This document shows positions 28,282 to 39,225 of a stretch of 64,000 nt of DNA, one piece after another. Position 1 is the stretch's first letter; every line of letters starts with the position of its first letter. The notes under the pieces were generated by a model. The model was not told the DNA's origin and did not search any database. It saw nothing but the letters and a program-made list of their open reading frames with translations. Source of the DNA: Actinophytocola xanthii (lineage in GTDB: Bacteria; Actinomycetota; Actinomycetes; Mycobacteriales; Pseudonocardiaceae); assembly GCF_001921205.1 (NCBI RefSeq), contig NZ_MSIE01000011.1:62001-126000 (forward strand). Reading direction: 5' to 3'. The translations under genes were made by a program, and so were the position numbers.

Positions 28282-29007
28282 ATGTCGCAACCGCCGCAGC
28301 ACCCGGGCCAGTGGGGTGGCCAGCCGGGCTACGGCCAGCAGCCCGGACCCGGCCCGCAGTCGGGTGGGTTCCCACAGCAGGGCGGCTACCCGCCGCAGCC
28401 GGGTTACCCCCAACCGGGTGGCTACCCACAGACCGGCCCCCAGCAGCAGCACTCCGGCGGTTTCGGACAGTCCGGACAACCGGGACAGTTCGGACAACCA
28501 GGTCAACCAGGTCAGTTCGGCCAGCAGGGCCAGTTCGGCCACGCCCCGCAGGGCCCGCAGAAGAAGAGCAAGCTGCCCTGGATCCTCGCCGGCGGCGGCG
28601 TGCTGGTGATCGGCGTCGTGCTCGTGCTGGTCTTCACCCTGGGCGGCGGCGGTGGGGCCGGCAGCCCGCAGGACGCCGCCACGGCGGCCGTCGAGGCGCT
28701 CAACAACGAGGACGCCGACGCGCTCCGCGACCTCCTCTGCGAGGGGGTGGACTCGGGTAACGCCAGCGCGGAGGGCCTCTCCGGCACCGGGGACATCCAG
28801 ATCACCTGGACCCTCGGTGAGGTCACCGAGGACGGCGACAACGCCTCCGCGCAGGTCACCGCCAAGTCGAACATCGAGGCGCCCGACGTCGAGCTGCCCG
28901 AGGGCGTCGAACTGCCGGAGGGTGCCGGCGAGCTGAAGGCCGTGCTGAAGCTCCGCAACGAGGGCGGCGGCTGGTGCCTCAGCGATTTCGTCCCGGAAGG
29001 GCTCTGA
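28282..29007 (+). CDS. Pro/Gly/Gln-rich single-pass membrane protein
   Basis: 241 residues. The cytoplasmic part (1-95) is low-complexity with QPGYPQPGGYPQ and repeated GQPGQFGQ units. One helix, LPWILAGGGVLVIGVVLVLVFTLG, follows a KKSK stop. The outer domain of about 115 residues has two Cys (LLCEGVDSG, GWCLSDFV) and reads like the DUF4878/lumazine-binding-like NTF2 group (AATAAVEALNNEDADALRDLLC). First of a tandem set of four. The ribosome site GAAGGAGAAG precedes ATG 28282. Function unknown. Confidence 0.8.
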   Translation: MSQPPQHPGQWGGQPGYGQQPGPGPQSGGFPQQGGYPPQPGYPQPGGYPQTGPQQQHSGGFGQSGQPGQFGQPGQPGQFGQQGQFGHAPQGPQKKSKLPWILAGGGVLVIGVVLVLVFTLGGGGGAGSPQDAATAAVEALNNEDADALRDLLCEGVDSGNASAEGLSGTGDIQITWTLGEVTEDGDNASAQVTAKSNIEAPDVELPEGVELPEGAGELKAVLKLRNEGGGWCLSDFVPEGL

Positions 29008-29074
29008 CCAGAACCGGACATACAGGACGAGGTCGCCGCGGGCCGCGAGGCCGGCGGCGATCTCGCGTCTCGGC

Positions 29075-29154
29075 GCCATACGATGGTCGTGCTACCGCGT
29101 GGGGGGAACGGGTCGTTCACCGGCTCCGTCTAGCTTTGTGATGGCCATACGATG
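29075..29154 (+). repeat. Direct repeat GCCATACGATG x2, possible duplicated promoter element
   Basis: GCCATACGATG occurs at 29075-29085 and again at 29144-29154 in the 164-bp gap before the 29172 gene. TACGAT inside each copy resembles a -10 box, and the second copy has AAGGAG right after it. It may be two promoters or a repeated regulator site. Confidence 0.4.
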
Positions 29155-29171
29155 AAGGAGTTCGGCCCCAG

Positions 29172-29939
29172 ATGACCTATCCACCACAGCAGCCGGGTCC
29201 GTACGGGTCCGACCCGTACGGCCAGCAGCCGCAGTCCCCGCCCTACGGCCAGCCCCAGCAGCAGCCCCCCTACGGCGGCCAGCCCTCGCCCCCCTACGGC
29301 CAGCCGCAGGTGCCCCAGTACGGCGGCCAGACCTCCTACCAGGGTCTCGGCTACGGCGGCGGGCAGCCGCCCGAGCCGCCCAAGAAGCGCAACACGGGCA
29401 TGATCGTCGCGATCGTGCTGATCGCGCTGCTCGTGCTGGGCGGCGGTGGCGTCGCCCTGTATCTCCTCACCAAGGACGACGACAAGCAGACCGCGAGCGA
29501 GGGGAACACCGGCCCCAGCGAGAGCCAGTCACCCTCCGAGGACGAGCAGACACCGAGCGAGGACGAGCAGACACCGAGCGACGACGCCACCGACGAGGAA
29601 GATCCGACCGACGGCGGCGACTCGGGAAACACGCCCGAGGACGTGCGCCAGGCCTACATGACCGCGTACGAGAACAAGCAGTTCAGCGACGTGGTGAACA
29701 GCGCGTGCGCCGCCTACAAGAGCGAGTACGGGACCGACACCACCGAGCTCGAGCAGCAGCTGGCCCCGTTCGAGATCACCGCGACCGCGGACGGCGAACC
29801 CGAGGTCAACGGCAACACGGCGACCGCCAACATCGACCTCGAGCTGTCGAAGGGCGGGACCACCGAGAAGCCGAGCATCTTCATCAAGATCGTCGAAGAG
29901 GACGGTGAGTGGCGGTTCTGTGGTGAGGGGCAGGCCTGA
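29172..29939 (+). CDS. Pro/Gly/Gln/Tyr-rich single-pass membrane protein with acidic linker
   Basis: 255 residues. A YGQPQ-type repetitive head (1-70) is followed by KKR and a helix (MIVAIVLIALLVLGGGGVALYLL). An acidic Ser/Asp/Glu linker contains a direct repeat SEDEQTP, encoded by a tandem 21-bp DNA repeat near 29535-29576. An outer domain (about 155-255) has Cys in NSACAAY and FCGEGQA. The outer domain resembles its neighbours, consistent with tandem duplication. Function unknown. Confidence 0.8.
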   Translation: MTYPPQQPGPYGSDPYGQQPQSPPYGQPQQQPPYGGQPSPPYGQPQVPQYGGQTSYQGLGYGGGQPPEPPKKRNTGMIVAIVLIALLVLGGGGVALYLLTKDDDKQTASEGNTGPSESQSPSEDEQTPSEDEQTPSDDATDEEDPTDGGDSGNTPEDVRQAYMTAYENKQFSDVVNSACAAYKSEYGTDTTELEQQLAPFEITATADGEPEVNGNTATANIDLELSKGGTTEKPSIFIKIVEEDGEWRFCGEGQA

Positions 29940-29971
29940 TCACCGACCGGCCGCTGGTACGTCGGGCCGGG

Positions 29972-30496
29972 ATGATCGTGGTACTGCTGCTGACCGTGGT
30001 GCTCGTCCTGGGCGGCCTCGGGTTCGGGATCTACCTGCTGGTACGTCCCGACCCGCCCGTCCAGGGCGTGCCCGCCCCGAGACCGCCGGCGGACGAGGGT
30101 CCCTCCCCCAGCCCGTCCGCCAGCTCGTCCACCCCATCCACCTCGTCCACCACGGCCCCGCCGGCGTCGAGCACGTCGGCCGTCCCGCTCCCGAGCACCA
30201 CCGAGCCCGAGACGGGCGGCGGTGAGACGGCCGGCCGTGCCCCAGGCGACCCCCGCGACGTGGCCCGGGACTACGTGCGCGCCGTCAACGCCCGCGACGA
30301 GCCGGCGGCGACCGACCTGACCTGCGCCCGCGCCGACGCGGGAACGCTGTTCCCGCTGGCTGGTGACCGGGAGGTCGCGCTGCGCGAGGTAGAGGTCATC
30401 GAGGACACTGTGGCGAGCGCCACGGTCCGGGTCGGCGACGAGGAGACGGCGCTGCTGCTGGAGAACCAGGAGAACCGCTGGTGCGTGTCGATCTGA
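29972..30496 (+). CDS. Single-pass membrane protein with Ser/Thr/Pro linker
   Basis: 174 residues from ATG 29972: a membrane helix at the very N-terminus (MIVVLLLTVVLVLGGLGFGIYLLV), a Ser/Thr/Pro-rich linker and a small outer domain. Paired Cys lie in LTCARADAG and RWCVSI. The frame is open upstream without ATG/GTG, reading DRPLVRRAG just before the ATG, so a non-standard start that keeps the basic residues is possible. Third of the tandem set; 32 bp after the previous gene. Function unknown. Confidence 0.72.
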   Translation: MIVVLLLTVVLVLGGLGFGIYLLVRPDPPVQGVPAPRPPADEGPSPSPSASSSTPSTSSTTAPPASSTSAVPLPSTTEPETGGGETAGRAPGDPRDVARDYVRAVNARDEPAATDLTCARADAGTLFPLAGDREVALREVEVIEDTVASATVRVGDEETALLLENQENRWCVSI

Positions 30497-30506
30497 GGGA
30501 GGACCG

Positions 30507-31070
30507 GTGAGCGACGAGGAGCCCCGCGAGGAGTCGCCGGCGGAGGCCGGTGGCGAGCGGAAGCGGACCCTGATGGTGGTGGTCGGGTCGGTCGTGGCGC
30601 TTGCCGTGGTCGGATTGGTGGTGTTCCTGCTGGTCAGGCCGGACGCTGAGGAGGAGTCCGCTGACCCGGGGGTGCCCACGATCTCCGGCGAGGCGCCCGC
30701 CCAGTCCGTGTCCAGAAAGGCGCCGCCGTCGGCTCCGGTGTCCTCCGACACGGTCGCGGTGTCCGTCCCGCCGCCCCCGCCGCCGCCGGCGAACCCCGAG
30801 CAGGCGCAGGTCCGGACGGTGGTCGACGACGCGATCGCGGCCATCAACAGCCAGGACATCGGCGCCATGGCCCGGATCGCCTGCGACCCGGAGACGACCG
30901 GCCAGCCGGAGGACCTGCTGCCCGGCGTCACCGCCGTCCTGGCCGGCAACCCCGAGATCAGCGGGGACACGGCCACCGCCCAGGTGCGGCTGAGCATCGA
31001 CGGCGCGACCACCACCGTCGTGCCGATCCCCCTGGAGAAGCGCGCCGACGGGACGTGGTGCGTGCCCTGA
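30507..31070 (+). CDS. Single-pass membrane protein with Pro-rich linker
   Basis: 187 residues from GTG 30507: an acidic head, a helix LMVVVGSVVALAVVGLVVFLLV near 22-43, a polyproline linker (VPPPPPPPA) and an outer domain with Cys in IACDPETT and TWCVP. The gene lies 10 bp after the previous one, so the tandem set is probably an operon from 28282 or 29172. The outer domain's start VVDDAIAAINSQDIGAMARIAC aligns by eye with those of the two upstream genes. Function unknown. Confidence 0.75.
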   Translation: MSDEEPREESPAEAGGERKRTLMVVVGSVVALAVVGLVVFLLVRPDAEEESADPGVPTISGEAPAQSVSRKAPPSAPVSSDTVAVSVPPPPPPPANPEQAQVRTVVDDAIAAINSQDIGAMARIACDPETTGQPEDLLPGVTAVLAGNPEISGDTATAQVRLSIDGATTTVVPIPLEKRADGTWCVP

Positions 31071-31730
31071 TCAGGGCCTTCGGTCATCGGGAGCGACGGC
31101 CAGCACGCAGGCGACCGGCGGGTCGAGCTCGAGGGTCTCGACCCTGGGGCCGGTGAACCCGGCGCTGGTCAGCAGGTCGACGAGCTCCTGGGCGGCGCGG
31201 CTCGTGGTGTCCCTGGTCGCTCCCGGACAGCGCGGCTGGCTGGCCAGCGCGACTCGGCCCCCCGGCCGCAGCAGCGCCCGCAGCTCACGCAGCCGGGCGA
31301 CCGGTTCGGGCCAGAACCCCACCGAGTTGACCGCGAAGACCGCGTCGAGGGGCCGGTCGACGCCCGGCAGGCGCTCCACCGGGGTGTGCACGAGCTCCAC
31401 CCGACCGGCTCGCGCGGCCGCCCGGTTGCGCCGCAGGGCGCGGCGCACCATGACCTCGGAGTGGTCGACGCCGACCACGTGCCCGGAGGTGGCCCGCCGG
31501 GCGACCTCGGCGACGGCGAGGCCGGGACCGAACCCCACCTCGAGCACGTGGTCGGTGGGTCGCACGTCGAGCAGGTCCACCACCCACGCGTTGCGCCGCC
31601 GGTTGGAGCCGCGGTGGGCCATCACCCAGCCGGCCAGCCGCCCGGGGAGGCCACGCGGGTGGCCGAACTGACCCACGGCCGCGGCGAGCGCTCGCCGCCG
31701 GAGTGTCTTCGCTGATCTCGTCATGATCAC
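31071..31730 (-). CDS. Class I SAM-dependent methyltransferase
   Basis: 219 residues. Motif I VLEVGFGPGLAVAEVA (about 62-77) is followed by the acidic ribose-binding residue in VVGVDHSEVMVRRA and by a motif IV-like DAVFAVNSVGFWPEP. The substrate is unknown; it looks like the UbiE/phospholipid-methyltransferase-like small-molecule group. It ends directly against the 31070 stop. It is divergent from a MerR regulator across a 33-bp gap that holds a palindrome, so it is probably MerR-controlled. Start ATG 31730 or 31724. Confidence 0.85.
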   Translation of the reverse strand: MIMTRSAKTLRRRALAAAVGQFGHPRGLPGRLAGWVMAHRGSNRRRNAWVVDLLDVRPTDHVLEVGFGPGLAVAEVARRATSGHVVGVDHSEVMVRRALRRNRAAARAGRVELVHTPVERLPGVDRPLDAVFAVNSVGFWPEPVARLRELRALLRPGGRVALASQPRCPGATRDTTSRAAQELVDLLTSAGFTGPRVETLELDPPVACVLAVAPDDRRP

Positions 31731-31738
31731 CAGCCAAC

Positions 31739-31760
31739 GACTTCACGTACCCTTGAAGTC
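31739..31760. promoter_or_regulatory. Putative MerR operator
   Basis: GACTTCA-N8-TGAAGTC, a perfect 7-bp inverted repeat, ends three bases before the MerR ATG and begins 8 bp upstream of the methyltransferase ATG (31730). It is the only evident regulator site in this 33-bp divergent gap. Confidence 0.65.
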
Positions 31761-31763
31761 AAG

Positions 31764-33934
<2,171 letters not shown>

Positions 33935-33944
33935 CCGCGCGGCG

Positions 33945-35075
33945 TCAGGTCGCGTGCCGGGCCAGGCCGGCCCGAAGGTCCTCGCGGCGCAGCACGCCGG
34001 CCGGTCGGCCCTCCTGGTCCACGACCAGGAACTGCCAGGCCGGGGTCTCCTGCACGCGTTCGACGATGTCCTCCCCCGACTCGGTGTCCAGCAGCACGGA
34101 CTCCGGCCGGATGGGCTCGGCTGCCTGCTCGGCGGGCGCCATCGGCGACCGGACGGCGAGCTGCTCGGCCGCGTACGGGTCGAGCAGTCCGGCCGCCACC
34201 CCGTCGGCCCGCACCAGCACGACCCCGCGGCCGGCGGCGGCACCCAGGGCGTTCGCCACCGGGCTCTCGGCGGGCAGCTGAAGGACGGGCCTGGTCAGGT
34301 CGGCCAGCGTCAGCCCTTCCGGCCAGGCGCGGCGCTGCCCGGCGGACAGCTCGCTCCGCGCGCCCGAGGCCACGAACCAGGCCGTGAGGGCACACACGCC
34401 GAGCCGCAGCCAGCGGTCGGGGCTGGCGGTCGCCACACCCCACATCGCCCACAGCATCAGCAGCCCGGCGACCAGCCAGCCGCCGACCACCGCGGCCTTG
34501 GTGGCGACGCCGCGGTCGCCGACGAGGGCCCAGACCCCCGCCCGCAGCATCCGCCCGCCGTCCAGCGGCAGCCCGGGCAGCAGGTTGAACACCGCGACGG
34601 CCACGTTGGCGACCGCGCACTCGAGCACGAGCAGCCAGACCGGGCCCTCGGCCGGCATGAACAGCAGGACGATCCCGCAGCCGGCGGCCAGCAGCGCCGA
34701 CACCGCCGGCCCGGCGACGGCGATCAACCCCTCGTGGCCGGGGCGACGGGGGGTGCGGCTGATCTCGGCGAGGCCGCCGAGCAGGAACAGCCGCAGCCGC
34801 CGCACGGGGATTCCCAGGCGCAGCGCCACCACGCAGTGCCCGAGCTCGTGGGCCAGCACCGAGGCGCCGAGCAGCACCGCGAACGCCGCGGCCAGCAGGA
34901 TCGACACCAGCGCCGACGCGTCCGGGAGGAACCGTACGACCAGCGGGGCATAGAGCACGATCACCGCGACCGAACCCAGCCACCAGGACGGGGAGAGCAG
35001 GACCGGCACGCCGCGGAACCGGAACAGCAGCAGGCCGCCGTCGCGGTCCCGGGTCCAGGTGGTGCCGTCCGTCAC
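33945..35075 (-). CDS. Site-2 (M50) intramembrane metalloprotease with CBS-like tail
   Basis: 376 residues. About six membrane helices include zinc motif HELGH in SVLAHELGHCVVALRLG (near 70) and the second ligand motif NLLPGLPLDGGR (near 165). The C-terminal 140 residues carry CBS-like repeats (LADLTRPVLQLPAESPVANALGAA, GRPAGVLRREDLRAGL). Such SpoIVFB-like proteases cut membrane-bound anti-sigma factors or pro-proteins and may sense nucleotides. GTG 35075 fits the family start (VTDGTTWTRDRDGGLLLFRFRG). Confidence 0.9.
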   Translation of the reverse strand: MTDGTTWTRDRDGGLLLFRFRGVPVLLSPSWWLGSVAVIVLYAPLVVRFLPDASALVSILLAAAFAVLLGASVLAHELGHCVVALRLGIPVRRLRLFLLGGLAEISRTPRRPGHEGLIAVAGPAVSALLAAGCGIVLLFMPAEGPVWLLVLECAVANVAVAVFNLLPGLPLDGGRMLRAGVWALVGDRGVATKAAVVGGWLVAGLLMLWAMWGVATASPDRWLRLGVCALTAWFVASGARSELSAGQRRAWPEGLTLADLTRPVLQLPAESPVANALGAAAGRGVVLVRADGVAAGLLDPYAAEQLAVRSPMAPAEQAAEPIRPESVLLDTESGEDIVERVQETPAWQFLVVDQEGRPAGVLRREDLRAGLARHAT

Positions 35076-35183
35076 GCCTGCGAGCGTAGGGGTCCGGGTG
35101 TTGGAACGCCGTGATGAGCACCCGCCCGGACCAGCCGGGGCGCCACGCTGGGCACGCCCGGCGGAACTGTCGGTGGCCTCGCC

Positions 35184-35189
35184 TAGGGT
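35184..35189 (+). promoter_or_regulatory. -10 element of the RecB-like gene, leaderless
   Basis: TAGGGT ends six bases before ATG 35196 and no ribosome site intervenes. The transcript should start at or next to the A of ATG. Confidence 0.5.
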
Positions 35190-35195
35190 TTCCTC

Positions 35196-36095
35196 ATGAC
35201 CGACACCGCCGCCCTGTCCGAGGAAGCGGGCGCCGACCAGGGTCCCGTCGTGCCGGCGCCCCGGCGTCCGGCGCTGTCGCCCTCCCGTGCCGGCGACTTC
35301 AAGCAGTGCCCGCTGCTGTACCGGTTCCGCGCGGTCGACCGCCTGCCCGAGCAGCCGAGCACGGCGCAGGTGCGGGGGATCGTCGTGCATGCCGTGCTGG
35401 AGGAGCTGTTCGGCCTGCCCTCGGCCGAGCGGGTGCCGGCGCGGGCGCACGCGCTGCTGGCGCCGGTCTGGGCGCGGCTGCGGGCCGAGCGCGAGGAGCT
35501 GGCCTCGCTGTTTCCCGCGGGCGCGGACGCCGAGGACGCGTGGCTCGCGACGGCCGCCCGGCTGATCGACGGCTACTTCACTCTCGAGGACCCGCGCCGG
35601 CTGGACCCGGAGGCGCGGGAGCTGCTCGTGGAGACCGAGCTGAGCTCGGGTGTGCTGCTGCGGGGCTACGTCGACCGGATCGACGTCGCGCCGACCGGTG
35701 AGATCCGCGTTGTCGACTACAAGACCGGCACCGCGCCGAGGGAGATCGGCGAGGCGAAGGCGCTGTTCCAGATGAAGTTCTACGCGCTGGTGTTGTGGCG
35801 GCTGCGGGGTGTCGTACCGCGACAGCTGAGGCTGATGTACCTGGCCGACCGGCAGTCGCTCACCTACACCCCGGACGAGGCCGAGCTGACCAGGTTCGAG
35901 CGCACGCTGGACGCGGTCTGGCAGGCCATCCTGCGCGCCGGCCGGACGGGCGACTTCCGGCCCAACCGCAGCCGCCTGTGCGACTGGTGCGCCCACCAGG
36001 CGCTGTGCCCCGCCTTCGGGGGCACGCCGCCGGAGTACCCGGGCTGGCCCGAGCCCGACGCCGGCGAGGAGACCCCGCTGGACCGGGCGGACTGA
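35196..36095 (+). CDS. RecB-family PD-(D/E)XK nuclease with Cys cluster
   Basis: 299 residues. The RecB signature is LRGYVDRIDVAP...IRVVDYKTGTAP (Asp, Asp and Lys of the nuclease site) plus QMKFYALVLWRL. One Cys (FKQCPLLYRF, about 38) and three near the end (RLCDWCAHQALCPAF) fit the [4Fe-4S] staple of AddB/Cas4-like nucleases. It probably processes DNA ends. It matches Rv2119 by position. Stand-alone: no helicase domain. Confidence 0.9.
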   Translation: MTDTAALSEEAGADQGPVVPAPRRPALSPSRAGDFKQCPLLYRFRAVDRLPEQPSTAQVRGIVVHAVLEELFGLPSAERVPARAHALLAPVWARLRAEREELASLFPAGADAEDAWLATAARLIDGYFTLEDPRRLDPEARELLVETELSSGVLLRGYVDRIDVAPTGEIRVVDYKTGTAPREIGEAKALFQMKFYALVLWRLRGVVPRQLRLMYLADRQSLTYTPDEAELTRFERTLDAVWQAILRAGRTGDFRPNRSRLCDWCAHQALCPAFGGTPPEYPGWPEPDAGEETPLDRAD

Positions 36096-36098
36096 GGG

Positions 36099-36878
36099 GT
36101 GAGCGATGCCTTCTACCACCCGCTCGGCGACGGGCGGTTCGCCGCGACCAGGCACACCGCGGGCCCGTGGTCGGCGCACACCCAGCACCTGGGGCCGCCC
36201 AGCGCGCTGATGGTCCGGGCGACGGAGGCACTGCCCGCGGCGGCGCCCATGCAGGTCGCCCGGGTCACCGTGGAGATCCTCGGCCCGGTGCCGGTTGCCG
36301 AGCTCGAGGTGTCCGCCGGTGTGGAGCGGCCCGGCCGGTCGGTCGAGCTGCTGGGCGCCGAGCTGCACGCGGACGGCCGGGTGGTGGCGCGGTGCCGCGC
36401 CTGGCGCCACGTCCGCGGCGACACCGCGGCGGTGGCGGTCGCGGACGACCGCCACCTGCCCCCGCCCGCCGAGGGCAGGCAGACCCACCGCCCCGAGGGA
36501 TGGGGTGCCGGCTACCTGGACGCGATGGAGTGGCGGGCGCTGGCGGGCGACCTGGCCACCCCTGGCCCGGCGACGGTCTGGGTACGACAGGGCGTCGACC
36601 TGGTCGCCGGCGAGCGCCCGAGCGGCCTGCAACGCCTGCTGGTGGTGGCCGACTCGGGCAACGGGGTGTCGAGCCGCATGGACCCCCGCGAGTGGCTGTT
36701 CATCAACTCCGAGCTCACCGTCCACCTCCACCGCGAACCCACCGGCGACTGGCTGGCCCTCGACGCCACGACGGCCATCGGCCCCACCGGCACCGGCACC
36801 GCCCACACCGTCCTGCACGACGAGCAGGGCCCGGTAGGACGCGGCGCCCAGGCCCTGCTGGTCCGCCCCCAGACCTGA
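36099..36878 (+). CDS. Acyl-CoA thioesterase-like double hot-dog protein
   Basis: 259 residues with two hot-dog-like halves. The first includes GPWSAHTQHLGPPSALMVRATEAL and VARVTVEILGPVPVAELEVSAGVERPGRSVELLGAEL. The second includes WLFINSELTVHLHREPTGDWLALDATTAIG. This is the TesB-like 4HBT_3 arrangement. It probably hydrolyses an acyl-CoA. GTG 36099 is 3 bp after the nuclease stop, so the two are co-transcribed. Confidence 0.83.
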   Translation: MSDAFYHPLGDGRFAATRHTAGPWSAHTQHLGPPSALMVRATEALPAAAPMQVARVTVEILGPVPVAELEVSAGVERPGRSVELLGAELHADGRVVARCRAWRHVRGDTAAVAVADDRHLPPPAEGRQTHRPEGWGAGYLDAMEWRALAGDLATPGPATVWVRQGVDLVAGERPSGLQRLLVVADSGNGVSSRMDPREWLFINSELTVHLHREPTGDWLALDATTAIGPTGTGTAHTVLHDEQGPVGRGAQALLVRPQT

Positions 36879-36981
36879 CGCGACTGGGGTACCGCCCTAC
36901 GAGCTGCTCTCCTCGCCGAGCCGCTTGTCGCGGCAAGCAAGCCGCACCGAGCCGCCCACCACCGCGAGCAAGCGCGGCAGC

Positions 36982-37827
36982 TCAGAGACGGCAGGAGCGG
37001 ATGTCGGAGGCGAGTACGGCCTTGGCGCCCAGCGCGGCCAGGCGGTCCATCACCAGGTTCGCCTCCTTGCGGGGCACCATCGCCCGCACGGCCACCCACG
37101 CCGGGTCCGCCAGCGGCGCCACCGTCGGCGACTCGAGGCCGGGGGTCACCGTGACCGCCTCGTCGAGCAGGGCCTTCGGGCAGTCGTAGTCGAGCATCAT
37201 GTACTGCTGGGCGAACACGACGCCCTGCAGTCGCGCGGCGAGCTGGTCCTTGCCGGGCGAGGTGTCGGCGTTGGTGCCCTGTAGCAGCACCGCCTCCGAC
37301 TCACAGATCGGTTCGCCGAAGGCCACCAGGTTGTGCTGGCGCAGCGTCCGCCCCGACCCGACCACGTCGGCGACGGCGTCGGCCACGCCCAGCGCCACCG
37401 AGATCTCCACCGCGCCGTCGAGCTGGATGACCTCGGCGGTGATGCCGCGCTTGGCGAGGTCGCTGGTGACCAGCCGCGGGTAGGAGGTGGCCAGCCGCCG
37501 GCCCGCGAGGTCCTCGACCTGCCAGGGCCGGCCGGCCGGCGCGGCGTAGCGGAACGTCGACGTGCCGAACCCCAGCGCCAGCCGCTCGGCCACCGGCGCG
37601 CCGGAGTCCAGGGCCAGGTCGCGGCCGGTGATGCCGAGGTCGAGCTCGCCGGAGCCGACGTAGATCGGGATGTCCTTCGGACGCAGGAAGAAGAACTCCA
37701 CGTCGTTGGTGGGGTCGAGCACGGTGAGGTCACGCGTCTCGTACCGGCGGCGGTACCCGGCCTCGCCGAGCATCTCGGCGGCCGGTCCGGCCAGCGCGCC
37801 CTTGTTGGGCACGGCAACCCGCAGCAT
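36982..37827 (-). CDS. hisG: ATP phosphoribosyltransferase HisG (long form)
   Basis: 281 residues. It catalyses the first step of histidine synthesis, ATP + PRPP to phosphoribosyl-ATP. Seen: [12 protein letters not shown], the tandem domains ending with the PRPP loop [23 protein letters not shown], and the C-terminal regulatory ACT-like domain ([43 protein letters not shown]) that binds histidine. A separate HisZ is not needed. It lies 20 bp downstream of hisE. Confidence 0.96.
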   Translation of the reverse strand: MLRVAVPNKGALAGPAAEMLGEAGYRRRYETRDLTVLDPTNDVEFFFLRPKDIPIYVGSGELDLGITGRDLALDSGAPVAERLALGFGTSTFRYAAPAGRPWQVEDLAGRRLATSYPRLVTSDLAKRGITAEVIQLDGAVEISVALGVADAVADVVGSGRTLRQHNLVAFGEPICESEAVLLQGTNADTSPGKDQLAARLQGVVFAQQYMMLDYDCPKALLDEAVTVTPGLESPTVAPLADPAWVAVRAMVPRKEANLVMDRLAALGAKAVLASDIRSCRL

Positions 37828-37847
37828 GGTCAGGAACTCCCGGTGGC

Positions 37848-38111
37848 TCAGAGGTGGCGGTACACGTCGTCGAGGGTGATGCCGCGCCCGATCATGAGCA
37901 CCTGCACCCGGTACAGCAACTGGGATACCTCCTCGGCGAGCCGCTCGTCCGACTCGTGCTCGGCGGCGATCCACACCTCGCCGGCCTCCTCGAGGACCTT
38001 CTTCCCCTGCGCGTGCACCCCCGCGTCGAGCGCGGCGACGGTGCCGGAGCCCTCGGGCCGGTTGGCGGCCCGGTCGCGGAGTTCGGCGAACAGCTCGTCG
38101 AACGTCTTCAC
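37848..38111 (-). CDS. hisE: Phosphoribosyl-ATP pyrophosphatase HisE
   Basis: About 87 residues, all-helical MazG-like fold. It removes pyrophosphate from phosphoribosyl-ATP, the second histidine step. [34 protein letters not shown] holds the metal-binding Glu residues. GTG 38111 ([11 protein letters not shown]) is preferred because GGAAGG lies eight bases upstream; ATG 38129 would add six residues. Paired with hisG, as in mycobacteria. Confidence 0.95.
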   Translation of the reverse strand: MKTFDELFAELRDRAANRPEGSGTVAALDAGVHAQGKKVLEEAGEVWIAAEHESDERLAEEVSQLLYRVQVLMIGRGITLDDVYRHL

Positions 38112-38159
38112 GAGCGAGGATCCTTCCATCCCGGCCGTCGGGGCGAGTGACCAGGGCGA

Positions 38160-38840
38160 TCAGGAGAACAGGGCGGCCAGGTCGGAGACGGTGAGGCCGG
38201 CCAACGACGCGCGGAACGTGCGCCGCTCCCCCGGCTCCACCTCGACCTCGCACGGCACGACGAGGACCTGGCAGCCCGCGGCGACAGCGGACGCGGTCCC
38301 GGTCGGCGAGTCCTCGATGGCCACGCAGGCGGCGGGGTCGACCCCCAGCAGGCGGCAGGCCATCAGGTACGGCTCCGGGTGCGGCTTGTTGAGCCCGCCG
38401 ACCTCGTCACCGCACACGGTCACGTCGAACAGGTCCCGACCGACCGTGTCCAGGGCGATCTCGGCGAGGTCCCGCTCGGTCGAGGTGACCAGCGCCATCG
38501 GCAGACCGGCGGCGCGCACGGTCCGCAGGGCGCGCTCCGCGCCGGGCCGCCACGGCAGCCCCTGGCGGAACACCTCGACCATCCGGCGGTCGATCCACGC
38601 CGCACCGTCGGCCAACTGCTCCGGGCTGGGGTCGTTCACGCCGGCCTCGGCGTAGAGCAGACGCACGGTCACCATCACGTTCGTGCCGACCATGGCCTGT
38701 CGGGTGGCCGTCGAGAGCCGGCCGCCCAACTTCTCGGTGAGCTCGTAGAGCGGGATGTCCCACAGCTTCTCTGAGTCGAGCAGGGTGCCGTCCAGGTCCC
38801 ACAGGACCGCGGCGGGACCCGCGTGTATCGCATCAGTCAT
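38160..38840 (-). CDS. HAD-superfamily phosphatase (beta-phosphoglucomutase-like)
   Basis: 226 residues. Motif [10 protein letters not shown] at 15-23 (nucleophile D15), motif II VTSTERD, motif III Lys in [12 protein letters not shown], and motif [14 protein letters not shown] are all in place, with an alpha-helical C1 cap. It is likely a sugar-phosphate phosphatase or mutase; the substrate is unknown. Upstream of hisE on the same strand, 48 bp apart. Confidence 0.88.
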   Translation of the reverse strand: MTDAIHAGPAAVLWDLDGTLLDSEKLWDIPLYELTEKLGGRLSTATRQAMVGTNVMVTVRLLYAEAGVNDPSPEQLADGAAWIDRRMVEVFRQGLPWRPGAERALRTVRAAGLPMALVTSTERDLAEIALDTVGRDLFDVTVCGDEVGGLNKPHPEPYLMACRLLGVDPAACVAIEDSPTGTASAVAAGCQVLVVPCEVEVEPGERRTFRASLAGLTVSDLAALFS

Positions 38841-38950
38841 GTGTTGGAGTAGTGGCTTCCGGGTGCGGCTGGAGCTCCTCCGAGCGTTTCACAACCACCC
38901 GTTCCGGGGCGAGCGGTGTGACGATCTTCTCCCTGAGCAGCGGTGAGGCG

Positions 38951-39157
38951 CTACGCCGGGGGAACGAGACCCGGCAGCCAGCCGGGGTCCAGGCACTCCC
39001 CGCAGGAGAGGCACGGCTGCTCGACCATCCCTCCGGGCAGCCGCTCGGCCCAGGACGTCCCGTTGCCGGGCAGGATCATGGGATGGATGCGCCCGTCGTC
39101 GTCCCGGTACTGGGTCACCTGGCGACACCCGTGGCATGCCGTGCGGAGCTCGGTCAT
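38951..39157 (-). CDS. Small Cys-rich (zinc-ribbon-like) protein
   Basis: 68 residues: CHGC near 8-11 and CLSCGEC near 49-55, two CxxC knuckles suited to bind zinc, separated by a hydrophilic middle (RDDDGRIHPMILPGNG). No family recognised. It is divergent from the PAC2 gene across an almost symmetrical promoter pair (39181-39219). Confidence 0.65.
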   Translation of the reverse strand: MTELRTACHGCRQVTQYRDDDGRIHPMILPGNGTSWAERLPGGMVEQPCLSCGECLDPGWLPGLVPPA

Positions 39158-39180
39158 CGACTCACCCGTCCCATGCGAGC

Positions 39181-39219
39181 AGCCTACGATCCCCGGGCCC
39201 TGGGGGTGGGTCGTAGGCT
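39181..39219. promoter_or_regulatory. Symmetrical divergent -10 elements
   Basis: AGCCTACGA (39181-39189) and TCGTAGGCT (39211-39219) are exact reverse complements. Each contains TAGGCT reading outward toward one of the two divergent genes. The plus-strand copy ends six bases before the PAC2 GTG, so that mRNA is probably leaderless. The repeat could also be a regulator site. Confidence 0.55.
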
Positions 39220-39225
39220 TGCCCG

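Noticed and set aside
35076-36818. Extension of the M50 protease frame far upstream (a 957-codon frame)
   Set aside because: The extra part covers the RecB-like and thioesterase genes in antisense; the family start is at GTG 35075.
36923-36938. GCTTG-TCGCGG-CAAGC hairpin between the thioesterase and hisG
   Set aside because: A 5-bp stem is too weak to call a terminator.
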